Source of the DNA: Ananas comosus
Lineage: Eukaryota > Streptophyta > Magnoliopsida > Poales > Bromeliaceae
NCBI RefSeq assembly: GCF_001540865.1
Contig: NC_033639.1
Span: forward strand, 8,234,432-8,298,431
DNA: 64,000 bases
Reading direction: 5' to 3'
How positions within the stretch are numbered: position 1 is the first letter of the stretch; each line of letters starts with the position of its first letter. Shown here in pieces: positions 32,556 through 44,738 of this stretch. Under the pieces are notes generated by a model. That model ran no database searches. It was given only the letters and a program-made list of their open reading frames with translations, and was not told the origin of the DNA. A program made the position numbers and the translations under genes.

Positions 32556-35500
32556 TTTGGTTTCCTTTTCCTATTCATGCGAATGTCATTACTTATGCTT
32601 ATGTATACTGTGCTTGCTATTGTCATTATATTGGGAACAAACAAGCAGTATTTGCTTTGATATGATAAAGAACAACTGCAGAATTTGTTGATGTTAAATA
32701 AGATGAAATTATGTAAGACAGGTCGAATCCTTGTACTTGTTATCTATTGATAATTTAAGGATGATTCAAATTTCTTTCACAATATAATTGTGTTGAGGCT
32801 AGCATAATTACATTACGAAAACTTCTCCTGAATAATTGTGGTTGGTGTGCTTACTATGTGGGTGAGGTTTTATAGAACATAAACCATGGGAGACAATAAT
32901 TTGGTGGCTGAAATATAGATGGTTTAAATATGTATGCAACAGGGGTAGTTCCGTTGAAAATTTTCCATGATCAAGATGTGTTGGTTTTGGAATGATAAAG
33001 TTAATTTTCTGTAGTTTACTTACTAATGTTTCTCATGCTTCGAGTTTGGATGGGAATGTTGAAACTTGAGAGTGGGTGAGAAGTAAATAAACTGGCTGTG
33101 TTTATGATTCAAAATGTTGGGTTGTTGGAAAATAATGTTTTTTAAAACTATATACATACATATGCGCATGATAAAAAAAAAATGTTGAGATTGGTGTCTC
33201 GCTTTGCTGGTAAAGATGATTTAAGGAAATATAGCTTTGTAGCAAATTAGTAGAACAATTGGAGAATTTTAACATGAGGAAGTTGTTTAGGATATTACAA
33301 TACATCATATCAACAAAAACTTACTAGCGTACAAATCAGGAGTGATTCCTTCCAACAAGAAGGTATCACAAGAGGATGGGAACGTAAAAGCAATGTCCTG
33401 TAACTTGAATAATGATTCTATATCTAACTACACTGTAATCTTTAAATTAATATTGAAGTGAATAAGTAATGTATTACAATTCAAATTGGGCTACAAGTTA
33501 CGCCTCATATCCAATCCAAGTGTATCAATTTATTTCTATTGAACAAAGGTCGGGGTTGATATGCTATTGTAGACATTCGAAACATGAGTGTTGCCTTCTA
33601 GTAAACCAATTAGTTGACTCTTTTAATCCTTTTTTCAGCTTCTACTTTCAGCTTCTACTTTCAGCTGCAGTTCACTTTAATACATCATATGGCAAACAAA
33701 AAACAAGTCCGGATCCTCTTCTGCTTTGGGTGCTAAAATGAGATTCTGTAATCCTGCTTTGGATACTAAAACAATAGTTTAACCTCCATCATTTCTCTAG
33801 TACTATCCTTTATTGCAGCCATGAACGGTTTGATGCTATCCATGAAGTGTCATCCTTTAACTTGGTTTCTTTAAATGTTATTACAGTTAAACTACATTAT
33901 GTAAGTAGAGATATAGTCACTAGTATCAGTATATAATCTTGGAAATGTGTCTTGGGCCTTGTTTTTTAACATAGTTCTTCTTAGTCTTGAAGTACAAGAT
34001 AATTGAGTCTTCTTCTAATCAACTAAGGTTCATTTGCACTGTAAGTACGAGACATAAACATTGAGCAACACAGGGATTGATTTATGAATAGAAATTGATG
34101 GCTAATTATTTTTCGAACTTCTTCCTCAATCCTCATCTATTTTCTTCTTTCTATTTGGCAACTGTTATGTTTCAGATTTTACATCTCCAAGACAATCTGG
34201 CAGATTTCTTTTTACTCTTCTTCACCTCAAATTGAAAAAAAATTGAAGTGTTCTTTCTCTTCTCATTCTGTATATGTGTCTAAGTCCAGCTAACCCCGGT
34301 TACGCTTTCTCTTTTTGTAGTCATAGATTTGTCTGGATTCAAAAAGGTCCAGATCTAGATATTCTTAATAACTAATAAAATTTTAGCAGTGATCAACTGG
34401 ACATAAGAGACCTACTAAAGATATGTCCATTTTTTCCAATTCGTCCATATTTACATTCATGTAAATCTCCTACACCGACAAGATCGAACATGTTGTTGAT
34501 AAAAATGCAGCTAGGTAGTAAGAAGAACAAAATGACAGAGATTAAAATTTATGGCATTCTGATCTCAAATCTATTGTGAGCTTATTTTATTACCTGTTCT
34601 TTAGTTCCATGATAACATCCATAATTTCTGTTGACGGGGTATTTAGTTAGCATCTCTTTAAGTATTCTGCAACCATAAATTGATAACACATAAATTAAAT
34701 GTGAATTTGAAATGGATCGAACCCCTTATCTATGATGCTGTATCTGACATTACACAAGTTGGATCTTATAGCAGATGAGGTTCGTTTTGGACAACGAGCC
34801 CTAGGGGTCGCATTAATTTGTCTAAACCAGATACAGATATGGATTATATTTCAGATGCAAAGTAAAGAACCAGTTTCGTTAAAACTGGAGGTACAAACCA
34901 GATAATAAGTGGCTGGCTACTTAGTTTTAAATGAAGCATCAGACTTTTAACTTGCGGAAGGTTACGTAAATTAGTTGGAAAAGATACAATTAGTCACCAT
35001 TATGGAAAACTATTACTAAAGTGAAATGTGTCTCAGTTTGCTCAACTCCAATATGTGTCTCTCATGTTCATCAAATGCTCCATTGTTATCCCTGATTACT
35101 AGTGTTGAAATAACTGCTCTTCAAACATGGGTAGATGTTCATTGAAAACCTTTGTTTTTCTTCTTTCCGTTCTATCTTTATTTCTGTTAGCACAAACGAC
35201 TATGGTAATGTGATTGGTGATTGTCCTTTAATTTTTCGACTCATTTAGCTGATCCAGTGACTCATGATTAACCAGATCCCTTCTTTATATGTTTTAGTGT
35301 AGTACTTAGCCATAATTAGTTCATGTATTTTGAGGAAAATGAGTGCGTAGTGCACTCAAATTCCTTTCATTAACCTTAAAAACCAATTTCATTTGGTGAA
35401 CTGAGATGTAAGCTTCAAGCTTGGTATATATTATTGAGTAATCCAGTTTATAGTATTGGAGTTTTAGTTCTAATGTTTCACCCTGCACAAAATTTGATGA

Positions 35501-36480
35501 TTTGGTTCACTTGGAAGAGTATTTGCAAATAAAAAAACTATAATCAATCATTCTCATGTGCATTTGACCAATACTTTTTTAATTTTTGTATATGCTACAT
35601 TACATTAAGAAAAAAACATAGAGAGAGACTCATGAACTACATCTTATAGGCTTATAGCCCTAATCCATTTAGGAGATGTAGCATATAAAAGATTGTATAA
35701 ATATTGTCACATGTATTAGACTCTACCAATGACCAGTGTGAAACAGAGAATTGTTTGTTTTTCAAGGAATTATTATATATGTTGGGAAATTACCTAATAT
35801 TCCTTACTTATTTAAGCATTTTGATATTAGAGAAAAAGAGAAAAGTGCACTCTCATCTCTAATTTTTAATTTAGGTATACGATGTATCGTAGTTGCTAAT
35901 GATACTTTTTAGGCTCAAAGTAGAGCACACGCATCTGAGCCATTCACTGTAAGAGTGTTCATGCAAAGGTGTGCAAAGCGAACTTCTTTTAAAAAGCAAC
36001 TAATCTTTAGATTATTTTATATATATATATATATATATATGGGACTTGGATCCTAAACAACCTAGTTCGTAACTTATTGGACTTGAATTTGCATGCTATG
36101 ATTCAGTCAGATTTGAATTTGGATTCAGATTCATTATTTACCCGACCCACTAATGCCCCTAATATATGTTAGTTGTTTCAATAACAAAGTATACATATAT
36201 ATACTTTTAGTACATCTATGAAAAGGATTGAAGTTATATAAAAATAATAGCCCATATAAAGAAGCAATATATGGTTTAGTGCGCTCATACCAAATGATTC
36301 TATTTAAAAGTAGATGCAAGCATGGCTATTCTCTCAGCATAACTTTAGGGGGGAATATTCCATATTCCTCCTAATCCTATGTATATATATTAAGAATAAA
36401 ATGTATCCTACCAATCATTGTTGTACATAACTAATTAATCCCTTACGTTCTTATTCAATAGGATTAGTTTGTTACTTGTG
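32556..36480. other. intron-like or intergenic sequence
   Basis: Composition is less extreme than in the flanking repeats, as would fit long introns of the gene starting at 31453, but no exon with a recognisable product is visible. A doubled CTTCTACTTTCAG lies at about 33640-33665, and (AT)n runs occur at about 36020-36041. Confidence 0.4.
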
Positions 36481-37359
36481 TAAACCTAGGCTCTGTTTGG
36501 GTGTTGGAATAAGATATGTAATGATACTTTATTCCGTATAATTTTTTTTTTATATGATTGGAAGTTAGTTGCTTAATTTTAAATTTTTTTTAAAATCATA
36601 GTATTTATGACTTAGTAAGATAGCATATTTTACCAACGAAGTCATTTATTTTATATCGAAAACTAATTTAGAGATCGAATATGGTGTTCATTCTAAATGT
36701 ATAATACGACATGCTTCTTAAGTAAATTAAAAAAAAAAATACACCGAATAAGATGTTTATACATGATCTTATTTTTTTGTACTTTAAATGGAATTGGATT
36801 TAGGATGTGAAGAGAGAGGTTATGCTTTGGCTCTTTGTGTAATGCAAAACTTTAATTTTGATTGGAGTAAACAAAGAGAGAGAAAGAGAGAGACAGAATA
36901 AGAGTAGAAGCTTCAAATTAGAGAGTCCGATTATGCCATTTAAAAGCTCGAGTAAATGCAGTTCGAGCTCAATGGCATCGCTTATATCATATGTAAAAAT
37001 TCTTTTTTGTAACAGTCCATGTCATGTAACATAGTGCAGGATATAATTTGAAGCAAGGGTAATTTTATGTTAAACAATAGAAAAACCTCAAATATCTTTT
37101 TAGTAGTTTGTTGTTTTTTTTAATTTAATACTCTAATAATTTTAACTATTTCATAACTACTCTGTGGTATTACTTCTCATTTTTCATTATAATTTTTATT
37201 AATTTTTTCATTAAATTCATCACGTAGCGCGGTTGTGCGTCAGAATTATTCTACAAATATTGATAAAAAAGACATGATAGGTTGGTTCTCATAAGCAAAA
37301 AAGTAACGATCCACGACGCATGTGCGGAGCTCGCGACTGTTTTTGCAGAAAAAATTAAT
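36481..37359. other. AT-rich repeat-derived sequence
   Basis: GCTCTGTTTGGGTGTTGGAATAAG at about 36490 resembles the left end of a MITE. No right end was fixed and no gene is seen. Confidence 0.35.
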
Positions 37360-37431
37360 GAAGGGTATAATTCAAAATAAATATAAAAATCATATGAAGG
37401 GTATAATTCAAAATAAATATAAAAATCATAT
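37360..37431. repeat. two perfect 36-base tandem units
   Basis: The unit starts GAAGGGTATAATTCAAAATA and ends AATCATAT. Copies at 37360-37395 and 37396-37431 are identical. Confidence 0.95.
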
Positions 37432-38084
37432 GTTATTTTTATAGGGTACTAAAATAAAAATGCAGTAAATCAAAAAAAAAAAAATATCTGAAGCTTTTCT
37501 AAATAATAATAAGGAAAAAAAATTTAAAATGACGTGGCACTTCGGCCACGTGGGCCCCACGCACCACCTCATTACGCACCCAGTGGACAGTTTGACTCGT
37601 AGGATTCCATCATCCTGATCGGACGGCTACCAACGACTCTATCCCTATCATGGGTGACCAAAAAAGCGTCCTAAAAAAAGTTAAAATTTGTAAAAATAAA
37701 AATAAAAATAAAAATAATAAAAATAGTAATAATAATAAAATAAATAATAATAGTAAAATTCAAAAAGCGTAGCAACTTGTCGTTTTTCACTGCGTACTCA
37801 AGCACGCGGGGATATCAACCCCTCGTGAGTAGTAGTTTAATCCACACTCGAAAAGTGACTACAAATATTGACTCCATAAATACTTTTATTATTATTTTTA
37901 TTATTATTATTTGTAGCTAATTTTTACAAATAGTTGGTAAAAGTTTGTGGAGACACCTTCAATTATAGGATAATTTGAAATCGACCCTCTAACTTTGTTT
38001 GTTTGATGCCTCTTGATTCTTAATTATTCTATTTTAAGTTGTATAAGGGATTTTTTTTTCTCTCGGTAATTTCATATGGGATTG

Positions 38085-38123
<39 letters not shown>

Positions 38124-39239
38124 GGGAAAAAAAATTTCTTACATTAGAAATATAGTTGGAATTAATGGCTTCATTAGCTATTAGGTGTTGAAATAGAAAA
38201 AAATGAGTTAAAACTGGTAAAATAGTAAACTTTATTATGAATAATATTAAATTTAGTGAAAATTTTCATTAGTTTGATGTCAGTCCCTTAAAACTAGTTG
38301 AAAGTGATCAATAAAGAAAATTGAAGTGAAAAAGACAAAATTACAGGGGTCAACTTGAAAAGTGTCAATCATTGAAGGGGATTTCTAAACTATTTTTTAT
38401 CTTATTTGTTATAAGAAAAAAAAGAAAAACTACCAGTATACTATAAAAAGGATATAAATCTTACATCTCATCCATCCAATAAATAAAATATCACTCACTA
38501 AGCACCTGATGTAATTNTATATATATATATATATTAAATTATAATTTAAAAAATAAAAATAAAAATTTTAAAATAAAAAATGGTGCACCGGGTGCACCAA
38601 AAAAAATCCTGCTGCTTCCCTTGCTGGGAGAGCAAAAGGAGCGATGGGCCCCGCATGAGTTGGGTGCCACACGGCACCCATCCGGAAGTGGCTCGAAACA
38701 CATGGCACCCATCTAGGGTATCCCTAAAGTAAATTTCATGGACACAATGTCCATAAAATTTTTGTCCCATGTATAGTGAGAGCTCTCAAAGTCCTATATC
38801 AATATTCTGAGCATTAACTTATTGAAATTTCTAAAACAATTGAACGACACAACAATTAAGCTCGACACAGGATGCTAGCTCCAAAAGAGGTAGTCGATAG
38901 GTATTGTGTGTGAGGTCGAGATGGTCGCAAACGAACTAAAGTAAGTTTAAGTTTGACGCAAAGGACACTTACGTGAGGAAAGAGGTTGGGGGCTTATTTT
39001 TTTCACCAAAAATAGGCTTCGAGTAAAAAATTATTTCTCTTCTGCTGTCTGCTTTTGTTTGGCAATAAGTGAACGGCGTTAAAACTATAGTTTCTACATA
39101 AACAATAGATAATTTAATAAATTAATAAATTATAATATAATAAATAAAAAATAATATAATTGTATCCCTATATAACTAAAAAAAATAATTTAAAACAAAG
39201 AAATTAATTTTTTATACCTAAATTATAATAAAACAATAA
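37432..39239. other. AT-rich sequence with short G-box/GGGCCC cluster and a hairpin
   Basis: GGCCACGTGGGCCCCACGC at about 37543-37561 is a G-box next to a GGGCCC palindrome, but no gene follows. A hairpin-prone GGTGCACCGGGTGCACC lies at about 38582-38598 and GGGTGCC..GGCACCC at 38659-38680. (AT)n runs are at 38086-38118 and around the N at 38517. Confidence 0.4.
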
Positions 39240-39248
39240 TAAAACCAT

Positions 39249-39869
39249 GGTCTTTTTTTCAATTTAGCCCCCTGGCAAATTTTTATTTTAAAAATAGCAC
39301 TGTCAAAATTTAATTTACAAAAATGACCCTGGTCGGGTGCCACGTCAGCGCCACGCGGGCAGGACTGAGGCCAGTGTGTTAAGTTGAACACGGTCAATGA
39401 TTCACCATGTTTCATATTTATATTCATTTTCTTCTCTTTTAGGGATGCCAACGAGTCGGGTTTGAATCGGATTTTTAAAAATCCGAAATCGAATCCGAAA
39501 ATCAAATTAAAATCTGAACACGAATCCGAGCCCGACGGATTTTAAAAATTCATACCCATATCCATATATTAAAGTTATATGGGTATGAATTTTTAAAACC
39601 CGCCGGATTCGGAGATCCAAATCCGACCCATTGACATCCCTAAAAGAGAAAACATGGAATATAAATATGAAACATGGTGAATCATTCATCGTGTTTGAAC
39701 ACGGTGAATAGTTTACCGTGTTCAACTTAACACACTGGACCCAGCCCTGCCCGCGTGGTGCTGACGTGGCGCCTGCGTGGCAAGATCAGGACTATTTTTG
39801 CAAATTAAATTTTGACAGGATTATTTTTAAAATAAAATTTTTTCATAGGGCCATTTGCAAAAAAAGCCT
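39249..39869. mobile_element. 621-bp foldback (long inverted repeat) Mutator-like element
   Basis: The two arms are inverted copies over almost their whole length: TTTTTATTTTAAAAATAG, TCAAAATTTAATTT, GCCACGTCAGCGCCACGCGGGC and TGTGTTAAGTTGAACACGG on the left all recur complemented on the right. Flanks 39240-39248 (TAAAACCAT) and 39870-39878 (TAAAATCAT) agree at 8 of 9 bases. A 9-base duplication and long arms point to the Mutator-like group. RNA from it would fold into a near-perfect hairpin. No gene is carried. Confidence 0.82.
39440..39642. mobile_element. hAT-like termini at the centre of the foldback element
   Basis: TAGGGATGCCAACGAGTCGGG at the left and CCGACCCATTGACATCCCTA at the right form an inverted pair of the hAT type. 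The bases outside (TTCTCTTTT and AAAAGAGAA) are complementary and not direct repeats, so a normal target duplication is not visible. The element may have been caught up when the palindrome formed. Confidence 0.55.
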
Positions 39870-39996
39870 TAAAATCATGTAATAAAAGAAATCAGTAATA
39901 CTAAACTAATCAATTTTTATAATATTTTAAATATGCAAATTAACTGAATAAAAGCGATACTATAACTTAGCTGATCAATTTTCATTACATTAATCG

Positions 39997-40138
39997 AGCA
40001 TTCCTAACGCAAGTAGTAAAGGACTTGATAGTTGATACCCGACGTCCTAAATTCGAAATATAAATTGCTTCACATTTCCAGCTAAGTTTATTTTTAAAAG
40101 AAATAAACGAAACGGATAGCATGTTACCTTTCTCTGAC
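39997..40138 (+). mobile_element. tRNA-derived SINE, diverged copy
   Basis: The order of family words is kept: GCAAGTAGTAAAGGACTTGATAG, AAATTCGAAATATAAATTG, CACATTTCCAGCTAAGTTTA, AAATAAACGAAACGG, CATGTTACCTTTCTCTGAC. No A-tail or target duplication is visible, so it is old. Confidence 0.75.
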
Positions 40139-40355
40139 TAAATGAGAGAGTAACTAAATATAACTAGTATTTACACATTATATTATTTTATTTTTTTTAA
40201 TTATTAAAGTCAATTATCAATTATATTATTTTGGAGTAACTCGAGCTTCGACTGTATCTTCTTCTGACAAATAAAATAATTTTTTACAGCAGAAGATAAC
40301 TTTACTCTTTTCCACCATTCGTTCAAACAAACTGGCCCAAGGGATCAAAGTGAAC

Positions 40356-40390
<35 letters not shown>

Positions 40391-40600
40391 CAAATAGGAT
40401 ATTCATGCAATTAACTTTTACTAAATAGTATTACACCGAATTGAAAGGGGAAAATAAAAAAAAATAATATAACTTATTACAGTCCAAAATTGGGAACATG
40501 ACGTGGGCCCCACAAAAGAGTGGGTCCCACTTCCTTCAAAAAAGTACATGCTTCGAATGGAATCTCATTAGGTCAGAGCCGATTCCTCCCCCCCCCAAAC

Positions 40601-40643
<43 letters not shown>

Positions 40644-40659
40644 GTAGAAAAGGGGAACG
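40139..40659. other. AT-rich sequence with two long poly-A tracts
   Basis: Poly-A runs are at 40357-40388 and 40602-40642, the second just after a C8 run. GTGGGCCCCAC and GTGGGTCCCAC palindromes stand at about 40503-40530. No gene is recognised. Confidence 0.5.
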
Positions 40660-40870
40660 CTAACCATAGCGAGGAAACGCGTTTCGCGCGCTCGCCGAGC
40701 GCAGGGGAAACGGTTTCCGCTCCCCGCCCCACCCCGGGAACGCGTTTCGGCCCGGTGCTCCGCGTGACACTCACGTGGGTCCCGCTCAGCCAATGAGGGC
40801 TTCCCTCTACGCCTGGTGTCGTCGCCTGGAGAAATTGTTCCGTAGACCGGTCTACCAGTCATCATTGGAC
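40660..40870. other. isolated CpG-dense block with repeated palindromes
   Basis: The stretch is GC-rich in very AT-rich surroundings. GGAAACGCGTTTCG and GGGAACGCGTTTCGG occur about 65 bases apart, with GGGAAACGGTTTCC between them, followed by CACGTGGGTCCC. No reading frame has a family motif. It could be part of an unrecognised element or an orphan promoter. Confidence 0.45.
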
Positions 40871-41489
40871 CGGTATTCGAGGTGGATATTATTTGCATAT
40901 GTGCTTTGCGTAGAATCTTTTCAATGTAAGAAACAACTCCGCTCTCCGCTTAGTACAAAATATTTTATTTAGTACACATCTGATGAAAAGAGACATGTTT
41001 TTCTACCCTTTAACAGTTACTCGTGGACAAACTGAGAGTACTGATAATAAAGAACTGAAACCAAACAGTACTTTTTAACTGGCCAATATTACTAAATAAT
41101 CAATCAGCTGATCTAATTTGTATGAAATTTAGAGAATATATAATTTATAATACGATACGAAATATTTAAATATTAAAAACTATAATTGTAACTGTTTTCT
41201 AGCTAACATATTTTTGAAATTAATCAGCAAGTCCCTTGAAACATTACTATGTAAAAATATAATATAATATTTTAATTATTGGCACAATACTAATCACAAT
41301 ACTGCCGTCTCTGATACTTTAATATTTAATAAACTAAATCAAATTATACATATTTACTGAAATATCCAAAAATTCGAGCAAAAAATTATAATAAATTGAA
41401 CTTTGAGGATCAAAACGTCACACTTTGTATAGTTTCAGGGTCAAACTCGCAATTTATCCCTAAAATTGTAAGGGGGTTTTTGGGGTGAA
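40871..41489. other. AT-rich sequence
   Basis: A repeat-family motif (TTTGAGGATCAAAACGTCACACTTTG...GGGTCAAACTCGCAATTTATCCC) occupies about 41399-41460. No gene is visible. Confidence 0.4.
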
Positions 41490-41740
41490 AAAGAGGGGAC
41501 CGGTCTATGGCTGACGTGGTGGACTTTATCGGGTCTATGTAGTAGTCTTCACCCGTCGGCAAGCGGAAAACTTCCGACGCGTACGCATAAATATTTCTAC
41601 GAGACCGTCGAATGAGCTGTCAAAATCATCTGCTAAGGGCATCAAAACCGTTGGATTTAAAGTCCAAGGACGCGTGTCCGCATAGAAAACCCTGTGCTTA
41701 CGCCCCTTATAGCGTAACGGTGAAAATAGACGGTTATTAT
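41490..41740. other. second GC-richer non-coding block
   Basis: GACCGGTCTATGGCTGACGTGG and GGCAAGCGGAAAACTTCCGACGCG stand out from AT-rich flanks. It shares the GACCGGTC word with 40848-40873, so the two blocks may belong to one broken element. No gene is recognised. Confidence 0.35.
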
Positions 41741-42571
41741 TATTAGATTAATACAATAATTGCATATTTTAATGGTGCAAATCTTAGAGATAGTTACAAT
41801 TTCATTGTATTTGTAAATATATGCGAATTCAAATTCGGCGTTTGGTTCGAAATATTTAAATTTAAATTGCTACAGTTGAAACTGTATCAACTGTAGCAGA
41901 TGAGAAAAGTAAATTTAAACTAGAAATAAACTTAATTACCTCTTTAATTAATTACTTTTTTAATAAAAATTTTACAAAAACACATTTCTTAACTACATGT
42001 CATTAAATAAATTATTTATAATTGAAAAATTATTGCTTTATTGATCAAGAAAATAAATGATGGTGATGATATGATGGTCCCTTCGATCACTGGATAAATG
42101 ATATTAAAAAAAAATTATGAAATTTATTTTCTAAATACTTTAAATACTTTGGATCAAATTTAATAAAATCGATCGTCAATTTAGAAGTCTCAATATCAAA
42201 AACAACTTGATAGCTGAAGGTCATCTTGTTTCTAAAAGCAAACAGATCTCTATCTCTATATATAGGGGGGATAATTTTTTGATGTGATACAATAATACTA
42301 TTTTAATATGAAACAAAATTGCTACAAAATTTTCAAAAAATAATTTTTAATAATATTTGAGGTTGAATTATGAACAATTATTTGTTGAGGTTCTTAAAAT
42401 GGCCCAACCAACCTAACTGTGAACCCTAATTGTCACTCTTTATGGGAGCCAAGGGCATTGAACTACATATTATTTATGCATGAGGTAATAATAATACTTA
42501 ATTATTATAATTGAACCAACAAATAAGAACAAAAAGTACAAACCCTCTATAAATAAATAAATAATAAATAA
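41741..42571. other. AT-rich non-coding sequence
   Basis: I see no gene or definable element. Confidence 0.4.
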
Positions 42572-42583
42572 ATATATATATAT

Positions 42584-42627
<44 letters not shown>

Positions 42628-42635
42628 ATATATAG
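42572..42635. repeat. (AT)n microsatellite
   Basis: This long, slightly interrupted AT dinucleotide run borders the inverted-repeat element at 42636. Confidence 0.9.
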
Positions 42636-43168
42636 AATTAGTTTTTATACTATCTATAGTACCGGAGCTTCAGTACTAAGTTTTGTTTTCGATCTTAGGG
42701 TGTTCAAATTAATGATCCTACCGTTAAATATGATCTAGGGTATATGAAGTTTTTAGAAATAAAATTTTATTTTTTTCAACATCGTTTATTAGTAAATAAA
42801 TTATGTCAAAATAGACGGTGAAATTGAATAATCTTAAAAATTGAGCATAGGACTTTTAAATTCAAGATCAAGAATGTTAACCTTAATCTAGATAGTTTAA
42901 AATATTTTCTAGCAAAATTTGAAGAATTATATTCTTCTATACGTTAAACTCCAAACTCGTCATAGTAACCATTGAAAATTGACAATTTTTGAAATGGTTT
43001 GATCATAAAATAAACTATTCGAAAAATATAAAATTTTATTTCTAAAATTTTAAATACCTAGATCAGTTTTAACGGTGTGGATCATTGATTTAAATTACCT
43101 AAGATGAAAAACTAGACTATAGTATCGGAGCCCCGGTATTACAGTAGTATAGTGTGTAGCTCTATATT
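42636..43168. mobile_element. MITE-like element with about 95-base inverted ends between AT repeats
   Basis: The left end (ACTATCTATAGTACCGGAGCTTCAG...GATCTTAGG...AATTAATGATCC) and the right end (GGATCATTGATTTAAATTACCTAAGAT...TATCGGAGCCCCGGTATTAC) are inverted copies. Both ends lie in TA runs, suggesting a preference for TA-repeat targets. There is no gene. Confidence 0.75.
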
Positions 43169-43779
43169 ATATATATATATTATTATATATATATAGTTGT
43201 AGTTGAGTACCTTTTGTTTTCTTTAGAAAATTGTGTATATTTTATTCCACTTGAAATTTTTCAAGAATTATTTGTACCAAAAACAGTGATAAAAATCAGA
43301 CTTTCATGTAGTAAATTATATATATAGGTATTATTCTTACATAACAACATTTTTGCAATGAATATATGAGTTTTAAAAGTTTGATCAAATAGCAGTAATT
43401 CAGAGTTAAATAGCAAAATCAAAATTTTCAAAATTTATGCACCTATCAAAAAGGGTGAAAAATGTATGTATGGAGTATTTTGAACTATGATTTATTTTGA
43501 AATAACTTATTTTTCATTTTGAAATAACTATCTAACTTTCAATAAGTTTTGATTTTGTTATCAACATTCATTCTTTGATTTAAACTATCTAAGAGCTCTA
43601 TTATTACAAAATTTGATGCACCCTCAGTTTAATTGAATTGTACCTCTGATGATTATACAAAATATTCTAAATATTTCAGTAAGATTAGCGATGTACTCAA
43701 ATTTTATATCGAAAAAGTCAAATAGTTAGAATCAAGTCAATTAAAAGTTAGACTATAAAAATTAATATTTAGATGATTA

Positions 43780-44085
43780 TATATATATATATATATATAT
43801 AGTATATATATATACTATCACATAGATCAAAGCCGTTAGCGGTATATGAGTTTTTTGGCGTTGGATGAAAGGATGTGCGATATAGAGATGATAGTGATCC
43901 CTTAGCGGTTGAGTGGTTGGTGGTTTATATGTATAATTACAGCAGCGTGGAATGGATCAAAGAAATAGATCTTAACGATAGAAATTCAATAGTCCAAAGA
44001 CTTGGTACTATCATAGTATAGTAGCGACCTATCTATAGTATATACTACTATATATATAATATATATATTATATATATATATGGTT
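43780..44085. mobile_element. possible short element between AT repeats
   Basis: A GC-richer stretch containing ATCAAAGCCGTTAGCGG lies between AT runs at 43779-43815 and 44035-44080. CTATAGTATATACTA on the right and AGTATATATATACTAT on the left are similar. Assignment is weak. Confidence 0.35.
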
Positions 44086-44640
44086 GTAATGCTCGGTTTT
44101 ACTAACCGATTGTTGTTTTGATATAGAGGCTTCCAAATCGACGATCCGCACCGTTGAACATGATCTAGACTATTTAAATATTATCTAGAAATCAAATTTT
44201 ATGATTTTTTGGCGTCACTAACTAAACGATCAATATGGTTTCACAAATCATGATAATTTTAATGGACGATATCGGTGCGTATTGCTCGTTTAACGATATA
44301 GAAAGAGTTTCAAATAACTGATAATTTTTATTAAAAAATTCTTTAAAACTATTTAAAATAAAGATCTAGCCACTCTAGATCTCAATATAAAAATTCTATC
44401 ATCACTTTTGAAGGATATTTATTTCCGCCGTTTATTTTTTGTTCATGATGGACCAAGGAGAACAATATCGAAAAATTATACGAATCACCTGTGAAACTTT
44501 GATTTTCCAATTGTTTAAATAGTTTAATGATGTTTAACGGACGGTGTCGATCTATCAATTTTTGAAGCGTCTATCATTAAAAACAAATCGCATAGTTAAA
44601 TCAAGCCGTTTACTTACCGATGAGCTTTTTAGCAAAGCTT
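44086..44640. mobile_element. second MITE-like element with degenerate inverted ends between AT repeats
   Basis: The left end (GGCTTCCAAATCGACGATCCGCACCGTTGAACATGAT) and the right end (ATGATGTTTAACGGACGGTGTCGATCTATC...GAAGCGTC) are inverted copies with mismatches. The architecture and words such as ACCGTT/AACGG link it to the element at 42636. Confidence 0.65.
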
Positions 44641-44738
44641 CTATATATTATATATATATATATATATATTATATATATTTATTATATATATATGTGGTGT
44701 GTGTGTGTGTGTGTGTGTGCTGTGTGTGTGTGTGTTAA
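44641..44738. repeat. (TA)n followed by (GT)n microsatellite
   Basis: A TA-rich run changes to TGTGTG at about 44696, ending at 44735. Frames over this tract are low-complexity only. Confidence 0.9.

Noticed and set aside
40536..40898. Minus-strand 120-residue frame with an Arg-rich start and a poly-Phe run
   Set aside because: The Phe run is the poly-A tract and the rest lacks any motif; the GC block is reported as non-coding.
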